In this document: positions 7,825-15,689 of the stretch, in pieces | How positions within the stretch are numbered: position 1 is the first letter of the stretch | Layout: every line of letters starts with the position of its first letter | Source: Butyrivibrio proteoclasticus | GTDB lineage: Bacteria > Bacillota > Clostridia > Lachnospirales > Lachnospiraceae | Assembly: GCF_900115735.1 (NCBI RefSeq) | Contig: NZ_FOXO01000006.1 | Location: 104,304 to 168,303 of the forward strand | Reading direction: 5' to 3' | DNA length: 64,000 nucleotides | The notes under the pieces: generated by a model | What the model was told of the DNA's origin: nothing | The model's input: the letters and a program-made list of their open reading frames with translations, nothing else | Database searches by the model: none | Made by a program: the position numbers and the translations under genes

Positions 7825-9378
7825 TTATATTGATGTAGCTTGGTCGGTGTTGAATACAGGGAGCTTTGGTTGGATGGAATCACCGCGTATCTCGATGAGA
7901 GGAGAGGCTTTACCATCAATATAGTCTCTTGTGATGGTTACGCGTCCAATGTTCTCATCCTTTGGAATCTCATACATAATATCAAGCATGAACTCTTCGA
8001 TGATCGCACGCAGAGCCCTGGCTCCGGTATCCTTTTCAAGCGCTTTTTCTGCGATAGCTTCCAGCGCGCTGTCGTCGAACTGAAGATCAACTTCGTCCAG
8101 TGCAAGGAGTTTCTGATACTGTTTAAGTATCGCATTTTTAGGCTCTTTTAATATCTGGATGAGCATATCCTTTGTAAGAGCCTGAAGTGTACAGATGATA
8201 GGAAGTCTTCCAAGGAATTCAGGAATCATTCCGAATTTCTTAAGGTCTTCGACTGTAACATTAGAAAGAATGTTAGGGTCATCTTCATATTTATCCTTAA
8301 GATCAGCATCAAAACCAATTGATGTCTGCTTATTAAGTCTCTGAGTAATGATTTCTTCAAGATCAGGGAAAGCACCGCCGCAGATAAACAGTATATTTCT
8401 GGTGTTTACTGTGGTAAGAGGAACCATTGCATTCTTGCTGCCGGCTCCTACAGGTACTTCAACGTTAGAGCCTTCAAGGAGTTTGAGCATTCCCTGCTGA
8501 ACTGATTCACCGCTTACATCTCTGGATGTGGTGTTCTTTTTCTTGGCAATTTTATCTATTTCGTCAATAAATATAATTCCATGTTCAGTCTTTTCTACAT
8601 CATTGCCTGCTGCGGCAAGAAGCTTACTTACAACACTCTCGATATCATCGCCGATGTATCCGGCCTCTGTAAGTGATGTGGCATCAGCAATTGCAAGCGG
8701 TACATCAAGGAGCTTGGCAAGAGTTTTTACAAGGTAAGTCTTTCCACTTCCTGTTGGTCCCAGTAAAAGAATGTTTGACTTCTCAATTTCAATGTCATCC
8801 ATTGTGTCTGTGGCAACTCTCTTGTAGTGGTTGTAAACAGCTACAGACATAACCTTTTTGGCCTGATCCTGACCAATCACATACTCATCAAGTTTAGCTT
8901 TGATCTTGTGCGGTGCAGGAATGTTCTTGATGTCAAAAGCAGGTTTTACCTTGCCTTCACTTTTTTTCTTAATCTTCTGAGAGTTTGGTATGCCGCCCAT
9001 ATTAAAGTTGTTGTTGTCCATGCTAAAAAATCCAAATCCAGGGAATCCATTCTGATTCTTGTTGAGTTCATTCATGAGATTTGGATTGTTCAGAAGATTC
9101 TGATAATCAAACTGGCTTACGGTATCCATGGTTTTCTGCATGCAGTCGTTGCAGATGCAGATGTTGTTTGGAAGATGGAACATCTTGCCGGCCTTGCTTT
9201 CAGGTCGTCTGCATACAAAGCAGACATCTTCGTATTCAGGTTTTTCTTCATTATTATTTGATGTATTATCTGATTTATTGTCAGAGGCAGTTGAATCATT
9301 TGTAGTATCTACAACTTCAGATTCTTCACCTTCTTTGACTTCTCTGAAATCAAATTCGTCGTCTTTATTATTTGTCAT
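7825..9378 (-). CDS. clpX: ATP-dependent Clp protease ATP-binding subunit ClpX
   Basis: A 517-residue AAA+ unfoldase that feeds substrates to ClpP. After an acidic, Asn/Ser-rich head (residues 1-50) comes the zinc-binding domain with Cys pairs C53/C56 and C76/C79. A Gly/Asn-rich linker follows, then the AAA+ core: LGPTGSGKTYLVKTLA (Walker A), FIDEIDKIAKK (Walker B), the IGF loop that docks on ClpP (TSIGFDADL), and the C-terminal small domain with DTGARALRAIIEEFMLD (sensor 2). The start at 9378 has GGAG 9 nt upstream; the ATG six codons earlier has no good site. The protein is about 100 residues longer than usual, because of the acidic head and an enlarged linker. No clpP is adjacent. Confidence 0.96.
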   Translation of the reverse strand: MTNNKDDEFDFREVKEGEESEVVDTTNDSTASDNKSDNTSNNNEEKPEYEDVCFVCRRPESKAGKMFHLPNNICICNDCMQKTMDTVSQFDYQNLLNNPNLMNELNKNQNGFPGFGFFSMDNNNFNMGGIPNSQKIKKKSEGKVKPAFDIKNIPAPHKIKAKLDEYVIGQDQAKKVMSVAVYNHYKRVATDTMDDIEIEKSNILLLGPTGSGKTYLVKTLAKLLDVPLAIADATSLTEAGYIGDDIESVVSKLLAAAGNDVEKTEHGIIFIDEIDKIAKKKNTTSRDVSGESVQQGMLKLLEGSNVEVPVGAGSKNAMVPLTTVNTRNILFICGGAFPDLEEIITQRLNKQTSIGFDADLKDKYEDDPNILSNVTVEDLKKFGMIPEFLGRLPIICTLQALTKDMLIQILKEPKNAILKQYQKLLALDEVDLQFDDSALEAIAEKALEKDTGARALRAIIEEFMLDIMYEIPKDENIGRVTITRDYIDGKASPLIEIRGDSIQPKLPVFNTDQATSI

Positions 9379-9491
9379 AACTACTCCAATCTTCAATATA
9401 AACTACTAAACCCATGAAGTTATTATATGCACACCGGGGGCATCCTTACAAGTTAACATTCTATTAACAGATGATTGAGCTAATGTTTGAT

Positions 9492-10556
9492 TCAGACAGA
9501 GATGTGCACTGAGCCTGTGGACTCACGAAGGATTATGTCGGTTTCTATATAGGTCTTTTTATATGGAGTATGCGGATTGGCAATTCGTGAAAGTAAAATA
9601 TCTGCGGCAATATATCCCATTGAACTGCTGTGTATTTTTACTGTTGTTAAACCCGGATCAATAATTGTTGCCTCAGGTGCATTGTCAAAGCCACATACCA
9701 ATACATCATCAGGTACATTTAAGCCTAGTTTTCTAAGGGCTTTAATTGTGCATATGGCAAGGAAATCGTTGGCACAAAAGAAAACCTCCGGCCTTTTATT
9801 TAAAGCTCTGACCTTATCAGCAAGCCAGTCAATGTCACGGTAAGGCATGGAGTCATCCTCCAAAATACTGTTGCCGGTTTCGATACTAATACCGTTGTCA
9901 GTCATTGCTGAAACATATGCCTGCCATCTTTCGTAAAAAGACTGACAGTGAAATCTGTCGCCTACAAAAGAAATGTTCTTTTTTCCTTCCTGGATAAAAG
10001 AGTCTACGAGGCGATAAACGCTTGTGATATTCTCCATGTAGAGTGTGTCTGCATTTAGTGATATTTTTTGCACAAGAGGTGTGTCTACAAAAAGAATAGG
10101 AATATTTAGATCACACAGGAATTTACTGTACTTGTCAGAAAACATTTCTATACAGAAAATACCCGCAATATTATCAGGATTTATATTGGTAGGAAGGGTT
10201 AAGTTATCAATGTCAGTATCCTTGATTATATTAATTGAAAGCTTGTACCCCAAAGAATCGATCCTGTTTTGAAATGCTTCAAGGAGCTTGTTTCCTGAGT
10301 GCGAAGCTCCGGGAAAAGCATGTGTAAGCAGTGCAATCTCTGTTTTTCTGCTATTTGCGGCAGGCAGTGACGTGGAAGGGTTGACAGCTGTGTCAACCAA
10401 ATTGAACTGTTTGTATCCCATTGCTGTTGCCATCTGACATATCTTGTTTCTGGTCTCAATGGATACGCTTCCGGAATTGTTAAGTGCTCTGGATATAGTA
10501 TTTCTGGACATTCCGAGAGCATCTGCTATTTCTTGTAAAGTAACTCTTTTACTCAT
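9492..10556 (-). CDS. LacI-family transcriptional repressor
   Basis: A 354-residue sugar-responsive regulator. Residues 4-50 form the LacI helix-turn-helix and hinge: VTLQEIADALGMSRNTISRAL, then a divergent hinge around ATAMGYKQF. Residues about 70-345 form a periplasmic-binding-protein-like effector domain, with VLVCGFDNAPEATIIDPGLT in its C-terminal lobe. It is divergent from the GH32 lipoprotein gene across a 236-nt spacer that contains a good promoter and a GCATATGC palindrome. By the usual logic of the family it should repress the GH32 gene, and perhaps itself, until a sugar binds. The effector is not readable from sequence. The insert between hinge and core is a little longer than in PurR/LacI. 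Confidence 0.93.
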   Translation of the reverse strand: MSKRVTLQEIADALGMSRNTISRALNNSGSVSIETRNKICQMATAMGYKQFNLVDTAVNPSTSLPAANSRKTEIALLTHAFPGASHSGNKLLEAFQNRIDSLGYKLSINIIKDTDIDNLTLPTNINPDNIAGIFCIEMFSDKYSKFLCDLNIPILFVDTPLVQKISLNADTLYMENITSVYRLVDSFIQEGKKNISFVGDRFHCQSFYERWQAYVSAMTDNGISIETGNSILEDDSMPYRDIDWLADKVRALNKRPEVFFCANDFLAICTIKALRKLGLNVPDDVLVCGFDNAPEATIIDPGLTTVKIHSSSMGYIAADILLSRIANPHTPYKKTYIETDIILRESTGSVHISV

Positions 10557-10704
10557 AATGTATCCCCAATCAAATAAAGTCGGACCTTAAAATATCATAT
10601 CTTAGCTACATGAATGTGTCAAATGCAACATTCTTGGAGAAACAAGTGTGCATATTAAACAAAAAATAAAACAGAAAAAATGTAGTATTATACGAAAATG
10701 TGAG

Positions 10705-10750
10705 GCATATGCACTTTTGTGTTGATACAAATGAAACATAATGCTATATT
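10705..10750 (+). promoter_or_regulatory. GH32 promoter with candidate LacI-type operator
   Basis: TTGATA (10722-10727), 17-nt spacer, TATATT (10745-10750) gives a good sigma-A promoter for the gene at 10793. Just upstream, GCATATGC (10705-10712) is a perfect 8-bp palindrome. A related GTGCATAT half-like sequence lies near 10648. Their place between the divergent lacI-type gene and the GH32 gene makes them operator candidates. Confidence 0.5.
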
Positions 10751-10792
10751 GAATCTGTCAAAAGATAGTGCAAAAGCACCAAAGGAGGAATT

Positions 10793-12313
10793 ATGCAACG
10801 GTTAAATGCTTTGGTATTGGTTGGCATTCTCGCTGTGGCAAGTGTTGGATGTGGGGCAGAAAAAACGAATGAAGAAGTAGTGGATACTGTGGAAACTAAG
10901 GAAGAAAACTACCTGGGGGAGAGCATAGAAGATCATGTGATTTTTCCTGCATCGGTGGAGGGCCTTGTAGGTGATACAATGCCTTTTTATGACGATGGGA
11001 CATACAATGTATTCTATCTGGCTGATCAAAGGGATGGTAAACAGGGCTATCACCCCTGGGGACTTATAAAGACTACAGATTTCTCTTCTTATGAAGACAA
11101 AGGAGTTGTCATAAATTATGGGGAATCTGTTGAAGATCAGGATATAGCGCTTGGTACCGGATCAGTTATTAAGGGGAAGGATGGTCAGTACCATGCTTTT
11201 TATACTGGACATAATGATATGTTTGAGCCAAAAGAAGCGGTCATGCACGCCGTAAGTTCAGACATGGAGAATTGGGAAAAAATTCCAGAGGATACGCTGT
11301 ATGCCGGTGATAATTATGCACAAAACGATTTCAGAGACCCTTACGTATACTATGTAGAATCAGATGGCCTTTATAACATGCTGGTAGCCACAAGAAAGGA
11401 CAACATAGGAGTTATAGCCAGGTTCACATCAGATGATCTAAAGAGCTGGGAAGATGCCGGCGTGTTCTTTGAAAATGACATGGGGACGGATTCGAATCTG
11501 GAATGTCCATCACTTCTTACATATAAGGGGAAATGGTATCTGGCATTTTCTGATCAGTGGCCTGACAGGCTGGTACATTACAGAATAGCGGACAGTATCG
11601 ATGGACCATTTACAATTCCGGATCAGGATATTTTTGACTGTAATGGATTTTACGCCGGCCGAATGGAGACAGATGGGGATAATCTCTATGTCGTAGGCTG
11701 GAATGGAACCAAAAAGAAGCACACAGACTCAGAGGACTATGACTGGGGCGGAAATATGGTCACACATCTTTTGAGACAGAATGAAGATGGCAGCCTTTTT
11801 CCTGTATTAAATCCAAAAGTCGAAGAGCTCTTTTCTAATGAACTGGCAGTAGAGCCATTAAAAATGACAGAAACTACATCTGTTGAAGAGGGCAGTATCT
11901 CTTTTGCAGGAGATCAGTATGAGATGGCAGGGTTCAAGGACCTTCTGGGGAGTTATCTCATAAAGACAACCATAAAGGAATTCGATAAGGACGGCATGTT
12001 TGGTTTTTGCTTCAACACCAATGATGAAAATGTGGGGAGACTGAACATCATATTTAATGGGGCAACAAACAGAATTGAGTTTTACAACGGCGAAAACATC
12101 ATGGAGAGAAAGGCACAGTCCTATGTCGATTTCGATATTTCAGGATCGGATCAGCTTGATGTCTCTATGCTGGTTTCAGATGGTGTTGTCTGCATGTATG
12201 TCAATGAGAAAATGGCTTTCACAACAAGGATGTATATGGCGCAGGGATCAGACTGGGGAGTGTTTGGTGTTGGAACAAAAGTAAAATTCGACAACATTAG
12301 AGCATATAAGTAG
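10793..12313 (+). CDS. GH32-like lipoprotein (fructan/sucrose-hydrolase family)
   Basis: A 506-residue secreted lipoprotein with a five-bladed-propeller glycosidase domain. Residues 1-21 are a lipoprotein signal ending VASVGC, whose Cys would be lipidated. The GH32 landmarks can be traced in order: a nucleophile region GDTMPFYDDGTYNVFYLAD (NDPNG-like, degenerate), FRDPYVYY (the RDP transition-state motif), and LECPSLL (the EC acid/base motif). Residues about 370-506 look like the beta-sandwich domain that follows the propeller in GH32. The start has a strong AAAGGAGGA site. The degenerate first motif means substrate and even activity are uncertain; a GH43/GH32-clan relative is possible. Divergent LacI regulator upstream, small membrane peptide gene downstream. 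Confidence 0.8.
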   Translation: MQRLNALVLVGILAVASVGCGAEKTNEEVVDTVETKEENYLGESIEDHVIFPASVEGLVGDTMPFYDDGTYNVFYLADQRDGKQGYHPWGLIKTTDFSSYEDKGVVINYGESVEDQDIALGTGSVIKGKDGQYHAFYTGHNDMFEPKEAVMHAVSSDMENWEKIPEDTLYAGDNYAQNDFRDPYVYYVESDGLYNMLVATRKDNIGVIARFTSDDLKSWEDAGVFFENDMGTDSNLECPSLLTYKGKWYLAFSDQWPDRLVHYRIADSIDGPFTIPDQDIFDCNGFYAGRMETDGDNLYVVGWNGTKKKHTDSEDYDWGGNMVTHLLRQNEDGSLFPVLNPKVEELFSNELAVEPLKMTETTSVEEGSISFAGDQYEMAGFKDLLGSYLIKTTIKEFDKDGMFGFCFNTNDENVGRLNIIFNGATNRIEFYNGENIMERKAQSYVDFDISGSDQLDVSMLVSDGVVCMYVNEKMAFTTRMYMAQGSDWGVFGVGTKVKFDNIRAYK

Positions 12314-12335
12314 AACTGCTTTTGGGAGGAAGCAT

Positions 12336-12476
12336 ATGGGAGTGGATATAAAAAGTATTGTAGGAATGGTAGCAAAGCATAAAATTGCAATTGTAGGAAT
12401 TCTGGCTGGGGCAGCAGTTTTTGCAGGGTCTGCAACATTTATCATAGCAAAAGAGGATTCGCAGCCAATCCAGTGA
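12336..12476 (+). CDS. 46-residue single-pass membrane peptide
   Basis: A short gene, ATG 12336 to TGA 12476, preceded by GGGAGGAAG, a good ribosome binding site. The product has a short basic-containing head (VAKHK), one hydrophobic helix at about residues 16-38 (IAIVGILAGAAVFAGSATFI), and an acidic polar tail ending QPIQ. It begins 22 nt after the GH32 stop and ends just before the shared terminator, so it is probably cotranscribed with the lipoprotein. No cysteine and no obvious leader-peptide cleavage motif, so an Agr-type signal peptide is unlikely. Function unknown; a small accessory to the lipoprotein is possible. Confidence 0.6.
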   Translation: MGVDIKSIVGMVAKHKIAIVGILAGAAVFAGSATFIIAKEDSQPIQ

Positions 12477-12495
12477 TAGGTAAAAAGTGATAAAG

Positions 12496-12527
12496 AAATA
12501 GCCCGGTGCGTGTGCACTGGGCTATTT
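12496..12527. terminator. Bidirectional terminator between the GH32 unit and the carbamate kinase gene
   Basis: AAATAGCCCGGTGC (12496-12509) pairs with GCACTGGGCTATTT (12514-12527), with one G-U pair. It serves the convergent units on both sides. Confidence 0.85.
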
Positions 12528-12543
12528 TAGTAATGCTGAGTTA

Positions 12544-13482
12544 TTATTCAAATACGATCTGTGTTCCTGCTTTGCCTTTGAGCGCATCCTTAACAGAGTC
12601 AAGAGAAGTGATAAGAACTTCGCCTTCATGGTTTGCTTCAAGGAACTCGATAGCTGCCTCAATCTTGGGAAGCATGTCGACTTCACCGAATTCTCCATCT
12701 TCAATGTGTTTCTTTGCTGTTTCAATATTCATCTTTTGAATAGGCTGCTGATCCTCTTTTCCAAAGTTTGTGTAAACGTATGGAACAGAAGTCAGGATAA
12801 TGAGCTTGTCTGATTTAAGATCTGCTGCAAGCTTACCTGCAATAGCATCTTTTTCTATTACAGCGGAAGCACCTTTTAATACGTGGCCCTGCTCGATTAC
12901 AGGAATTCCGCCGCCGCCACAGGCGATAACTTCCTGACCTGCATCAACAAGTGCTCTGATGGCGTCAATCTCTACTATATCTATAGGCTTTGGAGCTGCG
13001 ATTATTCTGCGATATCCATTGCCCGGTATTTCTTTTACAAAATTACCCTTTTTAATTTCGGTGTCAGCATCTTCTTTTGACATGTTTCTTCCGATTGCCT
13101 TGGTAGGAGCGTAAAAAGCCTCATCATAAGGATCTACTGTAACTTGGGTAAGGAGTGTGCTTACAGGTGTTGAGATGCCGCGACTTGTAAGTTCTGTTTT
13201 TAGGGAGTTCTGAATATCGTAACCTACATAGCCCTGGCTCATGGCATTGCACACGCACATGGGAGCTGCCGTGTAGTCGATATAGATTCTGTGGAGCTCA
13301 GTCATTGCTTTGTGGATCATGCTGACCTGAGGTCCGTTACTGTGGGTAATGACGAGCTGATAACCAGCTTCTATGAGATCCGCCAACGCCTTGGCAGTGA
13401 CCTTTGTTGCATTCATCTGCTCATTGGTTGTTACACCGAGAGCTTCGTGTCCTAGAGAAACTACAGCCTTAATATTGTCCAT
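12544..13482 (-). CDS. arcC: Carbamate kinase (variant)
   Basis: A 312-residue amino-acid-kinase-fold protein, whose family forms ATP from carbamoyl phosphate and ADP. The C-terminal two thirds fit carbamate kinase well: IACGGGGIPVIEQGHVLKG, the EKDAIAGKLAADL nucleotide region, LIILTSVPYVYTNFGK, and EVDMLPKIEAAIEFL. The N-terminal phosphate loop is unusual. Where standard enzymes have LGGNAL this one has LGHEAL, and HGNGPQVG is HSNGPQVS. The start has GGGGA 6-10 nt upstream. No arcA or arcB lies beside it, although an ornithine carbamoyltransferase gene is 43 kb downstream. A minus-strand two-component pair lies just upstream. The fold assignment is secure; the precise reaction is less so. 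Confidence 0.85.
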   Translation of the reverse strand: MDNIKAVVSLGHEALGVTTNEQMNATKVTAKALADLIEAGYQLVITHSNGPQVSMIHKAMTELHRIYIDYTAAPMCVCNAMSQGYVGYDIQNSLKTELTSRGISTPVSTLLTQVTVDPYDEAFYAPTKAIGRNMSKEDADTEIKKGNFVKEIPGNGYRRIIAAPKPIDIVEIDAIRALVDAGQEVIACGGGGIPVIEQGHVLKGASAVIEKDAIAGKLAADLKSDKLIILTSVPYVYTNFGKEDQQPIQKMNIETAKKHIEDGEFGEVDMLPKIEAAIEFLEANHEGEVLITSLDSVKDALKGKAGTQIVFE

Positions 13483-13556
13483 TTTATCCCCGTTTCCGCA
13501 CAGAATGTGCTAGTAAAGATAGAATTATTGTACATTAATTGCCCCGGTTTTAAAAG

Positions 13557-14843
13557 TTAAATAGGCAGAATAATATTAAGATGAAATACATTTTCTTCAG
13601 CGTATGTGTTCATGGCACCTTCGAATTTATCCACGAGCATCTTTATACTCTTTATGCCAAAGCCGTGGCCGTTTTCGCTGTCTTCTCTGACCGGGAGCTG
13701 GCCGTCAAAAACAATCTCCCCTTCAAAGTAATTCCAAATATGAATGATGACGGAATCGCCGAACTTTTTAAGGCTGACATCTATCACGCGCTTGTCGGGA
13801 TCTGTTACAGAATCGGCGCCGGCTCTTGCATTATCTATTGCATTGGCAAAAAGAAAATACAAGGACATGCTGTCATAGGCACCGAGAGAATCTGTGTAGC
13901 TTACGCAGTTAAAGCGGATGTTCTGCTGTTTGCAGAGAGTGCTCATATTTCTAAGAAGAACATCAAGAACTTCGTTGCCTGTTTTTACCAGGGGAGTGAA
14001 GCCTTCAATTGAATCTCTGATAGGTGAAAGATCCGGCACATCAAGCTTGTTTTCTTCTGCCAGACGTTCGATTCTGTCCAGCATATGTTTTAGGTCATGG
14101 GTTTGGATGTTAGTAAACTGAACCATTGCTTTCCACTGTTCATACTGCTTTTCAGAAGCAGACAAAAGACCTTTTATAACCATGGACTCTGATTTTTCTT
14201 CCTGCCATCTGTACAGATAAAGCTGCATGGCTAGGGTAAGGGCACAGCATATGATAGCGTATATGCAAGCTGCAAGCTCGTAGTAGATGTTGTCAGAACT
14301 GTGGTCTACAACCAGTCTGTTTACTCCGATACATGTGAGGATGATCGTGATAGAGAGAACATTTAGCCTGATGGAGTTCTTTTCAAAATGGAAATTCGTA
14401 GCAACCAAAAAGAATACGACCAGGTACACCACTGAAAAGACAAGCATCTCTAACAATATTGGACAGATAAAAGAAATGGCATTTATTCTTTTTACAAAAG
14501 GAATTAGTGATATCAGTACAGTAAACTTATTGGCGATATGCTGCGTGGCAACACCGTTGATACAGGAAGAAATGACTGAAAAGGTATTGCCCTTGTAATT
14601 ACTAAGATAAAAGATTATGGATACTCCGATGATTAAAAGAAGCATGAAAAATCTGATGAATGTAGAATCTGTACTATCAAGATCTATAAGAAATACAAGT
14701 GGAAAAGAAATCAGCAAAAGAGCTGCAAATCTAAATATAAATAGATTTCTTTTTTCAAAGGTCTGAAGGAATAGAAACTCAGCAATGAGTATCTCGAGGT
14801 AATAACCAACAGATGTAAAACTGCTTATCCAAGAACCATTCAT
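13557..14843 (-). CDS. AgrC-like sensor histidine kinase
   Basis: A 428-residue membrane sensor kinase. The first 210 or so residues contain about six hydrophobic helices with short loops. The cytoplasmic part contains HDLKHMLDRIERL (phospho-acceptor His region), then a GHKL ATPase of the short AgrC type: FANAIDNARAGAD (N box), and GHGFGIKSIKMLVDKFEG (G box) near the end. The start at 14843 follows GGAGG by 11 nt and begins 7 nt after the end of the regulator gene, so the two are one operon. The family usually senses peptides or cell density; no agrB/agrD-like gene is nearby, so the signal is unknown. Confidence 0.9.
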   Translation of the reverse strand: MNGSWISSFTSVGYYLEILIAEFLFLQTFEKRNLFIFRFAALLLISFPLVFLIDLDSTDSTFIRFFMLLLIIGVSIIFYLSNYKGNTFSVISSCINGVATQHIANKFTVLISLIPFVKRINAISFICPILLEMLVFSVVYLVVFFLVATNFHFEKNSIRLNVLSITIILTCIGVNRLVVDHSSDNIYYELAACIYAIICCALTLAMQLYLYRWQEEKSESMVIKGLLSASEKQYEQWKAMVQFTNIQTHDLKHMLDRIERLAEENKLDVPDLSPIRDSIEGFTPLVKTGNEVLDVLLRNMSTLCKQQNIRFNCVSYTDSLGAYDSMSLYFLFANAIDNARAGADSVTDPDKRVIDVSLKKFGDSVIIHIWNYFEGEIVFDGQLPVREDSENGHGFGIKSIKMLVDKFEGAMNTYAEENVFHLNIILPI

Positions 14844-14850
14844 TTAATAC

Positions 14851-15564
14851 TCAACCTCCAAGGTACAGATTAAGCTGCTCCAAAAAAGCTTTTTTCTTGG
14901 AACGACCGATTTTGATCATATCTCTGCCGACCTTGATCTCATCGCCGTAAAGCCCTTTGACAAAGGCGAGATTTACAAGGACGGAAGCACTGCATCTGGC
15001 AAAATTGCAGTTTGCAAGCTCTGTTTCCCTTTCGCTCAACCCGCCGTAGGAATCAATTATCTCATCTACAGTGTGAAACATAAGATCGTGTCCCATTACT
15101 TCTATATACATAATGTCATTGGAAGAGAGAATATGAGTGCCTTTTTTGTCTTTTACCTTAACGGGCTGGCCTGTCCTGCCCTCTAAAAGGCGCATGGCCT
15201 TGTCAAGCTTTACAGAGAGGTTACTGTAACTGATGGGCTTTAGGCAGTAGTCAAGTGCGTCAACGCCGTAGCCTTCAGGCGCATATTGAGGCATGTTTGT
15301 AACAAAGAACAAAAGAGCTGTATCGTCAATAAGGCGCAGCTTTTTAGCGGCTTCCATACCATTGAGGAAACCTTTTCCCAAATCCACGTCCATAAAAACA
15401 ATGTCGAAAGCCTTTTTGTAATCATCTAAAAAGCTCTCGGCCTTGGTATATATTTTTGCATTAAAATCAAATCCCTTTTCGCTCCCATATTTATTAAGGC
15501 AGCTTTCAAGGAATGAAGAATACTCTGTATCGTCTTCTACAATAGCAACTCTGAACTGTTTCAT
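14851..15564 (-). CDS. LytTR-type response regulator (AgrA-like)
   Basis: A 237-residue regulator. The receiver domain (about 4-125) has the acidic pair in VAIVEDDTE, the phospho-acceptor Asp in DIVFMDVDLG, and the conserved Lys in DYCLKPISY. Residues about 135-235 match a LytTR DNA-binding domain (IMYIEVMGHDLMFHTVDEII, then FARCSASVLVNLAFVKGL and IKIGRSKKKAFLEQ). It is the first gene of the operon with the sensor kinase. Across a 125-nt spacer it is divergent from the GH2-symporter-GH3 operon, a natural candidate target, though no LytTR direct repeats were clear to me there. Confidence 0.93.
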   Translation of the reverse strand: MKQFRVAIVEDDTEYSSFLESCLNKYGSEKGFDFNAKIYTKAESFLDDYKKAFDIVFMDVDLGKGFLNGMEAAKKLRLIDDTALLFFVTNMPQYAPEGYGVDALDYCLKPISYSNLSVKLDKAMRLLEGRTGQPVKVKDKKGTHILSSNDIMYIEVMGHDLMFHTVDEIIDSYGGLSERETELANCNFARCSASVLVNLAFVKGLYGDEIKVGRDMIKIGRSKKKAFLEQLNLYLGG

Positions 15565-15689
15565 AGGTATATTTTACAGCATTAGATTGTGCCTTGTAAA
15601 TTATGCTGTTAAAACTGTCGTTTATTCCACAATGATTGAAATCATATATTGCAATTTTGTAAGATTTAACCATATAAAGGAGATTTAGC

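Noticed and set aside
12336..12476. Small peptide as an AgrD-type pheromone for the nearby two-component pair
   Set aside because: It lacks Cys and the amphipathic leader/charged tail of AgrD, and is transcribed with the GH32 gene on the other strand.
15632..15645. ATGATT-GA-AATCAT palindrome as an operator for the GH2 operon
   Set aside because: A short AT-rich dyad is likely by chance in this composition and no second site was seen, so it is not listed as a feature.
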